Shown here: piece after piece, positions 30,177 through 31,124 of the stretch
Layout: each line of letters opens with the position of its first letter
Position numbering within the stretch: the stretch's first letter is position 1
NCBI GenBank assembly: GCA_964387775.1
Contig: CAYLZO010000027.1
Coordinates: 1 to 31,124, forward strand
DNA length: 31,124 bases
Direction of reading: 5' to 3'
Source: CAYLZO01 sp964387775
GTDB taxonomy: Bacteria; Chloroflexota; Anaerolineae; JAAYZQ01
Translations under genes and position numbers: made by a program
Notes under the pieces: generated by a model
What the model was told of the DNA's origin: nothing
The model's input: only the letters and a program-made list of their open reading frames with translations
Databases searched by the model: none

Positions 30177-31124
30177 CTAAAAGTTTTTGACGACGATTGG
30201 CAGATAGATGCCAAAGGTAAAGGGCGGGCAGATACGCCCGATCCGGTTCGTGCCCGGGGCCGTGTACCAGACGCAGCCATCGTCGCCGGCCACGACGTCT
30301 GTGGGCAGGCTGCCGGGCGTGAGCAGAGCGAACTCGAGGGGGGGAACGGCTCCGGTGTAGCGTCCCAGCCGGTTGCCGGCCCGCTCGGTGAACCAGACAG
30401 CCGCGTCGCCGCTCTCCAGGGCGATCCCGTAGGGCTCGCTGTTGTCGGTGTACACCGGGATCTGGTGAAAGTCTACCAAGGTCGAGATCCGGAAGAGGGT
30501 GATCCGGTTCCCCCCCATTTCGGTGAACCAGGGATTGCCCCCGTTGGTGAGGGCCACATCCTGGGGGGTGTCGAGGGGTTCTTCGTAGGGCGGCGAGGCG
30601 AAGCGTTCAGAGATCGGGCCATCGGGCAGGGTCAGGACGCCGAGCTTGTTGCCCGCCGACTCGGTGAACCAGACGTACTGGCTGGACGCGGCGATGCCGG
30701 TTGGTTGCGAGTTGGCCGTTGGCACGGCATACTCGGTGAAGGTTTCGGTGGCCGGCACGAACTTGCCGATCTGGTTGCCGGCTTTTTCCGTGAACCAGAT
30801 TGCGCCGTTGGGGCCGATGGCCACGCCCCAGGGCTCGCTGTTGGCCATCGGCACGGCGTACTCGGTGATGGTTCCCGTGGATACGTCGAGCTTGCCGATC
30901 TGGTTGGCCGCCGTCTCGGCGAACCACACGTTCCCCGACCCGTCGAGGGCCAAGCCCCAGGGCTGGCTATTGGCCGTGGGGACGTCGTACTCGTCCCAGG
31001 TCTGGCCCTGGGGGTCAAAGCGGGCGACCTTGTTCCCGTCCCGCTCGGTGATCCACAGCCTGTCTTGATCGTCGAGGGCGATCTGGGCGGGGTAGCTGGC
31101 CGCGGTGGGGACGATGAATTCCTC
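30177..31124 (-). CDS. Secreted beta-propeller protein (Vgb/NHL-like), N-terminus outside the window
   Basis: 315 residues in the window, in frame to the edge. At least six repeats of about 40 residues with the core PxGhAhxxxGxhWFTExxGNxIGxh: WITERDGNKVARF, WFAETAANQIGKL, WFTEKAGNQIGKF, WFTESAGNKLGVL, WFTEMGGNRITLF and WFTERAGNRLGRY, with VPTANSQPWGLAL links. This is the streptogramin-lyase-like propeller. The lyase itself needs further catalytic His residues that I do not see, so it is more likely a binding or scaffold protein. The C-terminus FGIYLPIVVKNF matches a tail common in secreted Chloroflexota proteins (recalled). It precedes the glycosidase by 14 bp. Confidence 0.87.
   Translation of the reverse strand, partial: EEFIVPTAASYPAQIALDDQDRLWITERDGNKVARFDPQGQTWDEYDVPTANSQPWGLALDGSGNVWFAETAANQIGKLDVSTGTITEYAVPMANSEPWGVAIGPNGAIWFTEKAGNQIGKFVPATETFTEYAVPTANSQPTGIAASSQYVWFTESAGNKLGVLTLPDGPISERFASPPYEEPLDTPQDVALTNGGNPWFTEMGGNRITLFRISTLVDFHQIPVYTDNSEPYGIALESGDAAVWFTERAGNRLGRYTGAVPPLEFALLTPGSLPTDVVAGDDGCVWYTAPGTNRIGRICPPFTFGIYLPIVVKNF

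Noticed and set aside
30177..31124. Active streptogramin B lyase
   Set aside because: The propeller repeats match, but the catalytic His pair is not visible in the part present; the resistance function is unsupported.

Overview
The window reads as a high-GC chromosomal segment of a Chloroflexota-type bacterium (Anaerolineae or a relative). This rests on Pro/Thr-rich spacers in secreted proteins, a DUF4012 envelope protein, secreted glycosidases within a polysaccharide cluster, and repeated LPIVV tails. That assignment is inference; no rRNA or other phylogenetic marker is present. Every gene I can support lies on the minus strand, so transcription runs from high to low coordinates. Many neighbours overlap by ATGA or GTGA, which indicates long co-translated operons.

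Positions 1-7093 hold a propionyl/methylmalonyl-CoA block: a carboxyltransferase beta subunit (12S-like), a pyruvate/oxaloacetate carboxyltransferase (5S-like), a biotin carrier (1.3S-like) and the start of methylmalonyl-CoA mutase. This is the part list of the Wood-Werkman transcarboxylase route, and no biotin carboxylase is visible. Between the 12S-like and 5S-like genes sit a TPR protein, a small cupin and an antitoxin/PIN-toxin pair; the PIN gene has an in-frame stop. Upstream is an MNT-type nucleotidyltransferase whose HEPN partner survives only as a C-terminal scrap.

Positions 7300-13830 hold tpiA with its own promoter and terminator, a hicA-hicB pair, a deleted and frameshifted remnant of a fused E1 dehydrogenase, an ABC-2 exporter whose ATPase has an unusual Walker A, a Uma2 nuclease-fold protein, a 28-codon metallophosphoesterase remnant and a BON-MscS channel. 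Positions 13830-14420 are essentially gene-free and contain two hairpin-type (MITE-like) repeats.

Positions 14418-19540 are the most unusual part. An intact comM (17964-19478) is followed downstream by a DUF433/DUF5615 toxin-antitoxin-like pair, then a nearly identical 463-bp copy of the comM 3' region, then a three-gene cassette (Cys-rich protein, unknown protein, DUF6036-like nucleotidyltransferase), then a second, divergent comM 3' fragment. Both fragments share a 47-bp end containing a 14-bp perfect palindrome. This looks like repeated cassette capture at the 3' end of comM.

Positions 19600-31124 are a cell-envelope polysaccharide operon. In transcription order it encodes a beta-propeller (NHL/Vgb-like) secreted protein, a secreted glycosidase, an O-antigen-ligase/polymerase, a flippase-like membrane protein, two glycosyltransferases, a second membrane-anchored glycosidase, a DUF4012 protein and a Pro/Thr-rich membrane-anchored protein. 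Together they would build, polymerise and trim a surface glycan.
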